Source: Ignavibacteriota bacterium (GTDB lineage Bacteria > Bacteroidota > Ignavibacteria > Tepidaquicellales > Tepidaquicellaceae). From it: a stretch of DNA of 64,000 bases. Shown piece after piece: positions 36,728 to 46,182 of the stretch. The notes under the pieces are model-generated. The model saw only the letters and a program-made list of their open reading frames with translations, did not search any database and was not told the DNA's origin. Position numbers and translations under genes: made by a program. The stretch lies in contig JAPLFJ010000069.1 of the NCBI GenBank assembly GCA_026390735.1, positions 1-64,000 on the forward strand, in the 5' to 3' direction. Position 1 is the stretch's first letter. Each line of letters begins with the position of its first letter.

Positions 36728-38443
36728 TTACTCTTGTTTCCCTAATTCTCCAAGTAACTTTCTTGATTCCTGGTTTATTTCGTTTAGAGATTTAACTTCG
36801 GCGGAATCGTTTTTTTCGGTTGAACGTAAAGAGTCACTTTGTTCATCAATCAATATTAGTTCTTTGTTGTGTAAATTATTAAGTAGTTCTTTTAACTTCT
36901 CATCAAACTCTTTTTTCACTTCTTTTGCATAGCCAGTAAAGTTATTCCTAACTTCCATCCGTGTTTTTAGTAAATCGGCTTTGTAGTCTTTTTCTTTCTT
37001 TTCTTCCCATAAAGCAATTGCTGGTCCGAGAATTAATCCGGCAACACCCAAAACTTTTCCAACTTTTGCAAATTTGTCGGCATATTTTACAGCATCCCAA
37101 GGTTTAAATTTATGACCGAAAAATTCACCTACCTTTAAAGCAGTTTCATGTGCCTTACTTCCAGATACCGCTTTCAAGCCTTTTGCCCCCGCTTTTTCTA
37201 CACTGGAGGTAAATTTCCCAGCAAACGAACTAAATTTATTAAGTATTTCTGGTGCTTGTTTAAAAGATTGTTTGACTCTTTTATCTTTAATAGCAACATT
37301 AAAATCCAGTTTAAATTCTTGTATTCCCATTAAATCTTTCATCAGTTCAGAACTGGATAGTTTATCAATCTCTTTAAGCATATTTGATATCTCATCCAAG
37401 ACTATTTCGTTTATTTTCGTTTTTTCTTCTTCACACAAACCTTTAATTTCTTCAATTGTATTATCGTTTTCTTGTTTGATGATTTCTTGGTCACTCTCAT
37501 AACCAATCATTTCTGCTACTCTATAACCCCTCTTTATAATTTCTGAATATAAAACTCTTATTTGCGAACTCACAGTCTCTTCTAATTTTTGTTTGCTTTT
37601 TAAAACAACAAATTGTTTTCTTCGTAACATTTCTTGAAGTTTTTCAAAATTGTTGTTCTCTGATGTTAAAGAGTCAATTAGTATATTAGAATAGTAATTT
37701 ATTAGGTTTAAAGGTGAAACGAGTTTCCCAATAAGGCCTTTCTCTTCAAGAAATTCATTTAACTTTTCAATGAACATCTCAAAATTACTTAAAGTTATAA
37801 GTTCATTTTTCTCTTCTATATCAGTTGAGTCACATGCTTCTATATAGTCTTGAGCATCTATTATTACTAACTTTAAATCTTCTTTACTTAAAGGTTGAAT
37901 AACGTTATAAACATGCTTTACCCAATTTTCTTCATTACTTTGACTTTCCATAGATCTTTTATTCATTACAAGCATCATTTTATTTGATAAACCTTCTTCA
38001 AATGCAATTTTGCGAAAATTAGGGCCTATTGGATCAACGAAACCATCTACCGTTATTACATAAACAAGCAAATCAGCTTTATTCATATAAGCAATACTAA
38101 TGTCATCGTGATCTTTTCTCTCTGTGTAAATTCCAGGTGTGTCTACCAAAAATATATTATTCCATGAATACTGTTTCGCGATATCTGTTGTAATGCCTTG
38201 CCCTATTTTAATTTCTTTATCACCTGTTAATGCTGATATAATAGATGATTTGCCAGCGGCGTATTGACCTATAAAAGCAATTTCCAATTTTACTTTATTT
38301 TTAAAATCAGAAAAATCACTTAATATGCTCTTTACTACTAATTCTGTATTATCTTTATTGATAGATTTAGTAATCTCTATAAATCTCTCTACAAGTTTTG
38401 AAATTTTGACATCAAAAATGTAATAATCTACTTCTTTCTTCAT
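36728..38443 (-). CDS. Dynamin-like GTPase with membrane-binding C-terminal part
   Basis: The 571-residue protein has P-loop GQYAAGKSS (59-67), DTPG (101-104) and NKRS as a variant G4. A helical stalk with long coiled coils follows, then a glycine-rich hydrophobic segment near residues 430-490 (KVGKVLGVAGLILGPAIALW) of the paddle or transmembrane-hairpin type. This is the plan of bacterial dynamin-like proteins, which work in pairs and remodel membranes. It abuts the next larger GTPase gene directly (no gap), as in the paired DynA/LeoA-type systems. It is the last gene of operon (b). Confidence 0.78.
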   Translation of the reverse strand: MKKEVDYYIFDVKISKLVERFIEITKSINKDNTELVVKSILSDFSDFKNKVKLEIAFIGQYAAGKSSIISALTGDKEIKIGQGITTDIAKQYSWNNIFLVDTPGIYTERKDHDDISIAYMNKADLLVYVITVDGFVDPIGPNFRKIAFEEGLSNKMMLVMNKRSMESQSNEENWVKHVYNVIQPLSKEDLKLVIIDAQDYIEACDSTDIEEKNELITLSNFEMFIEKLNEFLEEKGLIGKLVSPLNLINYYSNILIDSLTSENNNFEKLQEMLRRKQFVVLKSKQKLEETVSSQIRVLYSEIIKRGYRVAEMIGYESDQEIIKQENDNTIEEIKGLCEEEKTKINEIVLDEISNMLKEIDKLSSSELMKDLMGIQEFKLDFNVAIKDKRVKQSFKQAPEILNKFSSFAGKFTSSVEKAGAKGLKAVSGSKAHETALKVGEFFGHKFKPWDAVKYADKFAKVGKVLGVAGLILGPAIALWEEKKEKDYKADLLKTRMEVRNNFTGYAKEVKKEFDEKLKELLNNLHNKELILIDEQSDSLRSTEKNDSAEVKSLNEINQESRKLLGELGKQE

Positions 38444-40657
38444 TTATACTTCCCTTATTTGAATTTTATAATTTAAAAGTTTGCTTGCTAATTTTATATT
38501 TACTCCATTTTTACCAATTGTCTTACCAATTATGTTTTTAGGTATTGTCAGAAAATATCTGTTTTTAACTGAATCAAAATTAACGTATTCCCTTTTAAGG
38601 TCGGCTGGTTTTAATGCTCTTATTAATAACTCTATATTATCAGCAGTATGTTGAACAATTTCAATCTTTTCTCCAACTATGTTTTCAAAAACACGTAATT
38701 CATTTTCTTCCAATATTTTATCTTTAACTAATATTTTTGAAACAGATCCTTGTAATCTTGCTACACGTAGAATATGCCCAGCCTCGTCTTTTTTGTGACT
38801 AAATGATTGAGTGTAAAGTTTATTATAAAGGGCAATATTTTCACTTATTAACATGTTATCCAACCCTTGTGATTCAATATATAGATTGTTTACAAATTGA
38901 TTTAATGATTGGATTTTATTAGATAGATCGTATCGTAAATTTTTATTAATTCCTTTAACAACCTCGTCATTAAACCATTTTTTAATAGACTTTAATGCAT
39001 GATATTGATTTGAACTTAATTGTTTCCTGATTTTAATTTTTGCTTCTTGCTTTTCCTTTTCATGTTTATGGGTATCACTTTTAATAAAGAAACTAAATAA
39101 TACTCCGATTAATCCAGCGGCACCTAATGTAATTGATACCCACCCAAAAGGATTCCACCAATTTAATAAACCGCCAATAATTTCAACACTACTGACAGCA
39201 ACCGTCCCCCATCTCGTTACTCTTCCAAGAATCCCTTTTGATATATCTGATATTTCAATGTCAAAATTAATATTCTTTAAATCAAATTTCGTTTCTTTTG
39301 AAAAATTATCAAGATATTCATTAATGTCTTTAATTATAATATTTTGAATATCATTGCATTTTCTTTCAACATCGGCATTTTTAACAATTTGTTGCCATAT
39401 TTTATCGGCACCATCCTTACCGGCATACATATCAACAAAGTCATCAATTTCTTCATACAAAGGAGAAAATATTTCTGTTACGCTGTTATAAATGAACTCT
39501 TTTCTTTCTGGAATAAATTTATCAAACCAGTATATCAGGTCTTTTAGTTTTTTATCAAGATACTTAACTCTTGGTTTTATCTTCTTGTAATAATCCCAAT
39601 AAACATTTTCAATACTGTTCAAATAAAAAATGTAATCATCTCTAAATGTTAGTGTTCTCTTTTGAATTCCTTGTCCAATAATCAACTTCCTCAATAAATA
39701 TTTAAATTTATTAATCTGCGATGCGGCAAACAATTTTTCTTTCAGCTCTTTATCTTCACATATATTGCTTTTAAATGCGCTATGAGCATGTATAGGAATT
39801 ATTTCAATATCACTGTGTCCAAAACTAATTCTTGAAAGCTCCTTGATTCTGTTTATATTTCCTTCTTGCCCTTCATTGCTTACAATATTCCCGTAATTCT
39901 TCAAAAATCTTTTAAGTCTTATATCGTTTTCAATATCCTGTTTTACATTTAATAATATTATTATCGGTTTATTATGAGCTTTTATTTCAGAAAGTTTTTC
40001 AAATTCAGTTGACTGTATACTATCATTAGTAACAAGAAATAAGATTAAATCAGACTCTTCAATTACATTTTCGGCTATTCTTGTGTCTTCCTCTCCCTTA
40101 TATGCAGCAATACCAGGTGTATCTAATATTCTTAAATTGTTCCAAAAATACTCATATATATCTCTTGTCGTTCTTTGGTCACCTTTACCAACGGAATCAC
40201 CATAATTGACACTCAATTTCTTCTTCTTGGAACCGTCACTATTTATCCATTTATACACTATGTTATTACCAAATGTTAAAGATTCTCTAATAGTGCTTTT
40301 TCCAGATTTTGTTTTCCCAAATAAAGTTATTGTAAAATACTTAAGATTGTTCTTTTTCTTTAATACTGCGATTTCAGTTTCTTTGAGTCCGTTATTTAAT
40401 TCTTCGGATAATTTATCATATAAAACATCCAATAAATTTCCAAGCTCTTCGTCTTGCAAATTCTTCTCTTTTTGAATGTTGTCGTTAATAGATTTGATAT
40501 TATTTATGCTCTTATGCATAAACTCTTTTAGCTGTTCAATTTTTGATTTAAGGATTTTATATTCGGATTTAGCAACTGATTCACATTGCCGTAACCCAGC
40601 AATATACTCATCCGGACTTACTTTCTTTTTATCTCTATTAATGATTTTGAATCTCAT
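38444..40657 (-). CDS. Dynamin-like GTPase fused to a NusA-like KH domain
   Basis: The 737-residue protein has a coiled-coil start (about 25-105), P-loop GKTKSGKST (114-122), DTPG (179-182) and NVKQD as G4. A long helical stalk follows, then a hydrophobic hairpin (VEIIGGLLNWWNPFGWVSITLGAAGLIGVLF, about 480-515) and more coiled coil. At the extreme C-terminus (about 700-737) sits a KH-type motif with IPKNIIGKTIGKNGVNIKL and ASKLLNYKIQI, close to the second KH domain of NusA. So this dynamin-like protein probably also binds RNA or single-stranded DNA. The join of a membrane GTPase and KH module is unusual. Confidence 0.75.
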   Translation of the reverse strand: MRFKIINRDKKKVSPDEYIAGLRQCESVAKSEYKILKSKIEQLKEFMHKSINNIKSINDNIQKEKNLQDEELGNLLDVLYDKLSEELNNGLKETEIAVLKKKNNLKYFTITLFGKTKSGKSTIRESLTFGNNIVYKWINSDGSKKKKLSVNYGDSVGKGDQRTTRDIYEYFWNNLRILDTPGIAAYKGEEDTRIAENVIEESDLILFLVTNDSIQSTEFEKLSEIKAHNKPIIILLNVKQDIENDIRLKRFLKNYGNIVSNEGQEGNINRIKELSRISFGHSDIEIIPIHAHSAFKSNICEDKELKEKLFAASQINKFKYLLRKLIIGQGIQKRTLTFRDDYIFYLNSIENVYWDYYKKIKPRVKYLDKKLKDLIYWFDKFIPERKEFIYNSVTEIFSPLYEEIDDFVDMYAGKDGADKIWQQIVKNADVERKCNDIQNIIIKDINEYLDNFSKETKFDLKNINFDIEISDISKGILGRVTRWGTVAVSSVEIIGGLLNWWNPFGWVSITLGAAGLIGVLFSFFIKSDTHKHEKEKQEAKIKIRKQLSSNQYHALKSIKKWFNDEVVKGINKNLRYDLSNKIQSLNQFVNNLYIESQGLDNMLISENIALYNKLYTQSFSHKKDEAGHILRVARLQGSVSKILVKDKILEENELRVFENIVGEKIEIVQHTADNIELLIRALKPADLKREYVNFDSVKNRYFLTIPKNIIGKTIGKNGVNIKLASKLLNYKIQIREV

Positions 40658-40669
40658 AAAGTATAAATC

Positions 40670-41557
40670 TTATATATATTTTTCTTTAAATTCATCAAGC
40701 CATATTGGCTTATTATTCTTTTCTAAAAATTCAACAATCTCTTGAATAGATAATTTGAATACTTTTGCTCTAATTTTATCAGGCAATAAATCCAAGAACC
40801 TTATAAATTTGCCCCTTTGTTTCCCATTATCTTCATAAATAAAAGCAGGATTTCTATTGTCGTATATGAGTAAGAAACTTCCATTATTTTCTAACGCAAA
40901 GAGAAGTAAGCGATATGCTTGATAGAATTCAGTGAATTGACAAGGATTAGAGTCCCAGAGTAAATTATGTTTTTGCATCAGATTTAGATATTCTCTTCCT
41001 TTCTTTTTGTGTAAATAGCATAAATCAAAATCGTTTTTTGGGTTTAATCCATCACAATCTCCATCTTCGTATACAGAGCACGTTCCAAATTCGGATTCGG
41101 TAAATTTAAACTCTCCAATTATTTTTTCATCCTCATTAGTTTCAATGTATAAGTCAACTGATGTGGGTTGCTGTTGCCCTTCTTTAAAAATATTTCTATC
41201 GGTGTGTTCAAACTTGATTTTATTAATACCTCCTTTTAAACAAACCCCTGATAAATTTACTATTTCTTGTATTATATCATAAGAATTATTTGCTATAAAC
41301 GGTCCAAGAAGATTGAAAAGACAAGCTTGCGAACTTAATCCATGGTGAATGTATTTATGAAGAGCAAACGTATCCCCAGGTGTTCTGTTCTTAACTTCGC
41401 TATCTATATAGGGCGTAACCGATGAGTCTATAATGTTATTGTTCCAATCTGCTTGTTTTTCTAATATGTATCCACATTTTGCTTTTGAAAAGCCTTTGAT
41501 ATCAAAGTATTGACTTGTTTTAAATCTAATATACTTAATAAATTGTTTAGCTTTCAT
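40670..41557 (-). CDS. Putative PD-(D/E)XK nuclease of the PGN_0703 type
   Basis: The 295-residue protein contains PGDTFALHKYIHHGLSSQA and NLLGPF (about 60-90), recalled from the PGN_0703 family of putative restriction endonucleases. It also has a nuclease-like core with SVDLYIET (Asp about 134) and IIGEFKFTESEFG (Glu-Phe-Lys, about 146-150), the D-x(n)-ExK pattern. Several Cys near CSVYEDGDCDG may bind zinc. No methylase is adjacent, so it may be controlled by the neighbouring GTPases rather than by modification. The spacing to the KH-GTPase gene is 12 bases. Confidence 0.68.
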   Translation of the reverse strand: MKAKQFIKYIRFKTSQYFDIKGFSKAKCGYILEKQADWNNNIIDSSVTPYIDSEVKNRTPGDTFALHKYIHHGLSSQACLFNLLGPFIANNSYDIIQEIVNLSGVCLKGGINKIKFEHTDRNIFKEGQQQPTSVDLYIETNEDEKIIGEFKFTESEFGTCSVYEDGDCDGLNPKNDFDLCYLHKKKGREYLNLMQKHNLLWDSNPCQFTEFYQAYRLLLFALENNGSFLLIYDNRNPAFIYEDNGKQRGKFIRFLDLLPDKIRAKVFKLSIQEIVEFLEKNNKPIWLDEFKEKYI

Positions 41558-41581
41558 AATTGTGCTTTACTTTTAAAATTA

Positions 41582-42769
41582 TCATTTTAAATCATCTTTT
41601 AATATTTCATAAATTAACTTAAATACCCCAATAAAGTTCTCAAAGTCATCTTTCGTTCCATATTCACAAACCCATTCACAAAAATTTGATTTTTCATCTT
41701 TGTTTAATTCAAAATGGCTTGTGTTTTCTTCTTTCCCACGAATTATAGATTTGTGCTCATGTTTGTCAATAAAATCAGGTTTGTATTTTATTGCTTTATC
41801 TATTGTCTCTTGGGGAAATAAATTTTCAATTCCTTTGCTAATAGGACTTTTTGAAATAAAAGGGATTGTTCTTTTAAAAAGATAATTGTTAAAATCTTCA
41901 TTCTGTTTAGTTGTATCACAATCATAAAGAAGAATTTTCTTTTGAGAAATGATTTCCACCGGATTATTTTTAAAAAACTCCCAAATCTTGTCAAGGTTTC
42001 TGTATCCTCCTCTTTGAATGATATAAAAATTTTCTAAAAATTTATCCAGACCAAGTTCTAATGCTGCTTTTGTGAAATACTTCAAGTCGTTTTCTCCTTC
42101 AACAAAAACAATAGCCTTATTGTAAAACTTACTTAAATCTGCTTTGATTTCTCCTTTGTCAAATTTGTCAATATATTCTTTGGTTTTTTCAATTAGTTCA
42201 GATTTTAAATCCATTAGTAATTCATAATATTCGTCAATATAAATCAAGTCTGCAAGTGGTGGTGTTTTCTCTATACAAAAATAATTATAATTAGTCACCT
42301 TAATATTGGGGGTCCCAAATCGTCCCCGACTTATTAAAAGAGAGAAATAATTTACGTTTTCATATTCTTCTAAATGTTTATACTTTGTTCTTTCCTCTTT
42401 TTTGAAATACTCTTCTTCTTCTTTTTTAACATTCTCTGTGAAATTATCATATGCTTCTTTGTTAAACTCTGCTATGTATTCTTTTAATTCCTCTTTCGTA
42501 ATTTGGTTAATTCTTTCAATATATCCTTTTAGTTTAGTAAAGTAATCATTTATAGTTTCTTGATTAGTGGTTCCTATAATCTGAACAATTTCATTTGACA
42601 AATCAGTTAAATTATCCCTAAAAATCTGTATGTCGTTATCAATATACTCAACATAGTTCTTGTTTTTAAAAAGTTTTAAATCTACAAAATAGAGTTCTAT
42701 AAAGCGCTTTTCTTTAAAACCCCAAAAAGAATTAATTGCGATATTAGTAAATGCGAATAAATTTTCCAT
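41582..42769 (-). CDS. TOPRIM-domain protein (OLD-like nuclease domain)
   Basis: The 395-residue protein has a helical N-terminal half (1-215) and a TOPRIM domain with IVFVEGEND (Glu 224) and LLYDCDTTK (Asp 283 and Asp 285), the metal-binding residues of OLD-family nucleases and primases. The ABC ATPase domain of OLD proteins is missing. It could therefore be a nuclease that takes its energy or regulation from a partner encoded nearby, such as the GTPases. Confidence 0.72.
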   Translation of the reverse strand: MENLFAFTNIAINSFWGFKEKRFIELYFVDLKLFKNKNYVEYIDNDIQIFRDNLTDLSNEIVQIIGTTNQETINDYFTKLKGYIERINQITKEELKEYIAEFNKEAYDNFTENVKKEEEEYFKKEERTKYKHLEEYENVNYFSLLISRGRFGTPNIKVTNYNYFCIEKTPPLADLIYIDEYYELLMDLKSELIEKTKEYIDKFDKGEIKADLSKFYNKAIVFVEGENDLKYFTKAALELGLDKFLENFYIIQRGGYRNLDKIWEFFKNNPVEIISQKKILLYDCDTTKQNEDFNNYLFKRTIPFISKSPISKGIENLFPQETIDKAIKYKPDFIDKHEHKSIIRGKEENTSHFELNKDEKSNFCEWVCEYGTKDDFENFIGVFKLIYEILKDDLK

Positions 42770-42826
42770 AAAATTAAAAACCTAATTTTCTATTAACTAT
42801 AGCCATATATTTCCAATGAAATATTT

Positions 42827-44542
42827 TCATTCGGGCACATAGTGATTAATTTTGTTTAATATCAAACTTGTTCGTTCCTTTATAAAATCACGAAAATTAT
42901 CTTCGGCCCATATATTTTCGTCAGAAGGTATTAAATGTTTAGATAAATATGCTTGTTTATCTTTCACAAATTTTATATTAGTGACCCAGTCTTTAAATGG
43001 TTTTGCATTTTTTTCACCACGATTAGTTCCATAATCAAGCAGTTGAAAATTTTTAATACTATTAATTTCTGATTGTTCATATTTATTTGGATGTGTTCCC
43101 AAAATTGATTTAGGCATTATATGGTCAATATCTTGAATGCGAATGGTTTGACTCCTGTCATACATTAGATAATAGACAAATGAACTATCTAACTGATCAA
43201 GATTATTAGTATCAAATATAATGCTGAATTTAATGGGATAATCGGTATATACCTTAAATAATTCGGTTAGTGGAAAATTTAAACATTTGTGTTTTTGCAT
43301 TTCTGAAAGTAATTTCTTTATACCTGTCTTATATGGTACCCACCCCGCACCTTTACTACGAAATACGCCATTTACTAATGAATGATAAAGCCATTTTTTT
43401 ATGAGTGGGAAATCAGGATTGCCTGTTTCGTGATTGTCAAAATATCTTAAAATCTCCTCGTTAGTTATACTTTTATGATATATATGATATGCTATGAAAA
43501 ACAAAGGTATAAATGATCTGTTTTTTTCCTTGTAGTACTCGTATAAATTTGAGAATACTAAAAACTTTTTTAAAAGTATTATTGTATTCTTAATTCTTTC
43601 TTTATTTATAATTGCAAAATTAGCATCTGCCTCTTCAATTGAAGCCATTTCTTTAATTGGATTATCTTGTAATAGGAAAATCAATTTTATTAAATTCTCT
43701 TGTGATAACCCTATATCTTCATAATCTTTTATTATTTCTTCTAAAAAAGCCTCCATTTCCCAAGCATAACCTTTGAGAATAGAAGCAACTAAATCAAAAG
43801 TTGATAATTTTGTGCCTCCATCATTAAGCCTCTTAAAAAGTTCAACCATCTTTTGCCTATTTATCACTTCGTTGAGTGATTTATTAATAAAAACTTTAGA
43901 TACACCAATTGTTTCTATACTTCCCAAGGTATTCTTGTAAAATTTTTTTACATTTTCTTTTAAATACTCTTGTTTTAATGTATCTGTAATATTTTGATTC
44001 TTAATAATTTCTTTTGCAACCTGTTCCTCTTCGTGAGTTTCTTTTAATCTTTCATATAATCCACTTACTAAATACCAATTATGTTCGGGTATAATCCTGT
44101 TATTATTATCCTTTGATTGCAAGGGGAGTTTGCTAGAGTCATTAGCAAATTTAAACTCATATTCTTCGTTGTAATCGCTAAACAAATCAAAATAAAGAAC
44201 ACATCCGTTTAAACTACCTTTTAACCCAATGTAAAAAGATTGTAATCTCTGCTGCCCGTCTATCACAAAATATTGTTGTTGCTTTAATTTATCAATGTTT
44301 CTTGATGAAATAAATTCTCCGTCTTTAGTGAATGGTCTAAAATTAAAAAGGGGTTTACTTTCTTTTTCTTCTTCAATTACCATAATACCCCCAAATGAAT
44401 CTCCTTTAAGAAGGGTATCAAAGAGAAGTTCCATTTTTTCTTCATCCCAAACCAACCTTCTTTGGATTACAGGGAGAACATATTTGTTTTCTTCTATTTC
44501 TGTTATTATTTCTGCCAACCTATAAGATTTCCAAATAGCCAT
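42827..44542 (-). CDS. DUF262-DUF1524 nuclease, GmrSD-like
   Basis: The 571-residue protein joins a DUF262/ParB-like NTPase-nuclease domain (VIQRRLVW at 25-32 and IDGQQRL at 94-100) to a DUF1524 HNH domain with DIDHIMPKS (471-479) and the downstream Asn in NFQLLDYGTNRGEKNA. That is the fused form of the type IV restriction enzyme GmrSD, which cuts modified phage DNA such as glucosylated hydroxymethylcytosine. Catalytic residues look intact. It is the third-from-first gene of operon (b), 57 bases before the TOPRIM gene. Confidence 0.88.
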   Translation of the reverse strand: MAIWKSYRLAEIITEIEENKYVLPVIQRRLVWDEEKMELLFDTLLKGDSFGGIMVIEEEKESKPLFNFRPFTKDGEFISSRNIDKLKQQQYFVIDGQQRLQSFYIGLKGSLNGCVLYFDLFSDYNEEYEFKFANDSSKLPLQSKDNNNRIIPEHNWYLVSGLYERLKETHEEEQVAKEIIKNQNITDTLKQEYLKENVKKFYKNTLGSIETIGVSKVFINKSLNEVINRQKMVELFKRLNDGGTKLSTFDLVASILKGYAWEMEAFLEEIIKDYEDIGLSQENLIKLIFLLQDNPIKEMASIEEADANFAIINKERIKNTIILLKKFLVFSNLYEYYKEKNRSFIPLFFIAYHIYHKSITNEEILRYFDNHETGNPDFPLIKKWLYHSLVNGVFRSKGAGWVPYKTGIKKLLSEMQKHKCLNFPLTELFKVYTDYPIKFSIIFDTNNLDQLDSSFVYYLMYDRSQTIRIQDIDHIMPKSILGTHPNKYEQSEINSIKNFQLLDYGTNRGEKNAKPFKDWVTNIKFVKDKQAYLSKHLIPSDENIWAEDNFRDFIKERTSLILNKINHYVPE

Positions 44543-44579
44543 ATGTTATATTTTTTGTTATAAAAATAATGTTTTCGTT

Positions 44580-45119
44580 TTATTTTATATATTTTTCAAA
44601 ATCTATTTTAAAAAGTTCTTCTATAGGTGATACACTCATATTTAAAGCAAGTGATTTAATATTTGTTATTTTGTAACCGCAAACAATCAATTGTTCTAAC
44701 ATACCCTTTTCTATTGTATTAGGACTTAACTCAAGACTCCATTTTAGTGCTGCTATTGTAATTGTTAAAAATAAAGTTATTGTTGCGTAGTGATAATCAA
44801 TTAATCTTGCCCGTGTAACTTCATTGTTGGAATCGGTTTCAAGCATTAAAAGTTCTTTTGGCTGCATAGATTTGTTCTGTTTGGTAACATCTTGATAATA
44901 ATCTTGTTCAATATGAACTATAAAAATTCCAGAAGGATTAAGTGTTTGAATTATTGTGCTTTTATTACTTCCCGTCGTAAAGAACGCATACCTTTGTTGA
45001 AAAAAATTATTGAGGGAAAATTCATCGTAATAATAGTATTCGGAAAGTTTACTTAAAGCATCCCATATTATTTTGCTTTCCTTTTTAGAAAATGATATGC
45101 CGTTAATTTTTATTTCCAT
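44580..45119 (-). CDS. Hypothetical protein in GTPase-nuclease operon
   Basis: The 179-residue protein has no recognised family. It starts MEIKINGISFSKKESKIIWDAL and has a mixed alpha/beta pattern with a central beta block (TIIQTLNPSGIFIVHIEQ) and a hydrophobic stretch (YHYATITLFLTITIAALKWSLELS) that may be a membrane or core helix. It lies 37 bases before the GmrSD-like gene, so a role with that operon (specificity or inhibitor) is possible. Confidence 0.58.
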   Translation of the reverse strand: MEIKINGISFSKKESKIIWDALSKLSEYYYYDEFSLNNFFQQRYAFFTTGSNKSTIIQTLNPSGIFIVHIEQDYYQDVTKQNKSMQPKELLMLETDSNNEVTRARLIDYHYATITLFLTITIAALKWSLELSPNTIEKGMLEQLIVCGYKITNIKSLALNMSVSPIEELFKIDFEKYIK

Positions 45120-45137
45120 ACTTATTTAATAATTTAA

Positions 45138-45374
45138 TTAATAAAACAACCCTCCGCCGAATTTCTTTAACCATTGGTTTGCTTCTTTATAATCAGGATA
45201 CAATAAAGACAACCTTAACCAATATTCTTTGGAGTGGTTCATTATTTTAAGGTGTATTAATTCGTGATATATTAGGTAATCAATAACAAACAAAGGGGTC
45301 ATAATCAAAGACAAACCATCTTTTGAAATGTATAATTTTGAGTATGTAAACTTTTTAATCTTCAACTTTAACAC
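45138..45374 (-). pseudogene. Truncated YgjP/DUF45-type metallopeptidase, C-terminal part only
   Basis: The 78 residues align with the last third of the full-length gene at 58842: YHELIHLKIMNHSKEYW against THEMVHLKYPNHSTKFW. The zinc motif HELIH and the downstream His are intact, but the first about 150 residues of the family are missing. An in-frame TAA immediately precedes the GTG start. It is a remnant, or a minimal protein still folded around zinc. It sits first in the minus-strand operon (b). Confidence 0.68.
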
Positions 45375-45881
45375 TTAAGATATTTGTCATACTCCATAGG
45401 GCATTCCCAAGTTGTTGTTTGTTTCTCATAAGTAATTAGTTTGGTAAATGAGAAAAGTATCGTTTTTTACTTATTAAATAAATGATTAAATAATTATCCT
45501 TTATTTCAATATCGTAAACACGCGGGCACCCTCACGAACATTGACTTTAGCGACAGAGTTCGTATAAACGATTATTCTAACTTGAGGGGTACAATCCTAC
45601 CATTTTGGCTTGAGTCGCCTGATGACGGGCTGTTTCTGCGCGAACCGGGAGATTTTAACTGTGGGCTTACAACCAAATTATTGCGAGTATTAAAAATGTG
45701 GTATAATCAGTGTGTAAATAATCAATAATAAAATCTGCTTATGAATAACAAAATCCATCATTCTCAATGGCAACAAAATGTCAATATTTTACCTTAAGAC
45801 GACAATATTTTGGTAATATCTTAAATGTATTTTTGTATATAAACAATTATAAAACTTAAATACAAATGAAAGGAAAGTGTT
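45375..45881. other. Intergenic region with a GC-richer internal block
   Basis: This 500-base stretch separates operon (b) from the plus-strand initiator region and should hold divergent promoters. Its centre (about 45520-45680) is clearly richer in G+C than its AT-rich edges and contains an open frame without an ATG (next entry). A TATAAT lies at about 45702. Confidence 0.5.
45486..45728 (+). pseudogene. Open frame without start codon, possible coding remnant
   Basis: Between an in-frame TGA at 45483 and a TAA at 45726 lie 80 codons whose centre reads like protein (DFSDRVRINDYSNLRG, SPDDGLFLREPGDFNCGL), although no ATG, GTG or TTG with a ribosome site heads it. It is GC-richer than its neighbours. 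It may be the tail of a lost gene; alternatively the block is structured RNA, since nested pairings (CCCTCA/TGAGGG, ACGAAC/GTTCGT) exist. No family recognised. Confidence 0.3.
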
Positions 45882-46091
45882 ATGGCGGCAACAAAGAAAG
45901 AGAGAAACAAGACAAGACATAAGTTTCTATTAACTATGTTTCCTGATGGTGAGACAAAAGTAATTGTAAATAATTTCGTCTTGATAAAATATTTTTCTGG
46001 TCTAACTAAAAGTTGGGAAGTATCAATAAATACTCCCGAAGCATATGATAAATCTTCTCGTTGGCTTAAAAGAAAAAAGGATAAATGTTAA
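45882..46091 (+). CDS. Small basic protein, unknown
   Basis: The 69-residue Lys/Arg-rich protein begins with MAATKKERNKTRHKF, followed by TMFPDGETKVIVNNFVLIKYF. GAAAGG lies 8 bases before the ATG. It sits just upstream of the initiator gene in the same direction and might be a DNA-binding accessory or regulator (inference). Confidence 0.6.
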   Translation: MAATKKERNKTRHKFLLTMFPDGETKVIVNNFVLIKYFSGLTKSWEVSINTPEAYDKSSRWLKRKKDKC

Positions 46092-46182
46092 GAAATAATG
46101 GAACGAAACAAATTTGGAAACTATTTATTTGTGATGATCAATATTTCATTCCTGTTTTATTGATTCATTACATAAGAAATTT

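Noticed and set aside
45610-45660. CTGATGA core of a hammerhead ribozyme at about 45618
   Set aside because: The matching GAAA after a closed stem II and the NUH cleavage site were not found; the CGAAC that follows has no fitting stem. It is probably chance.
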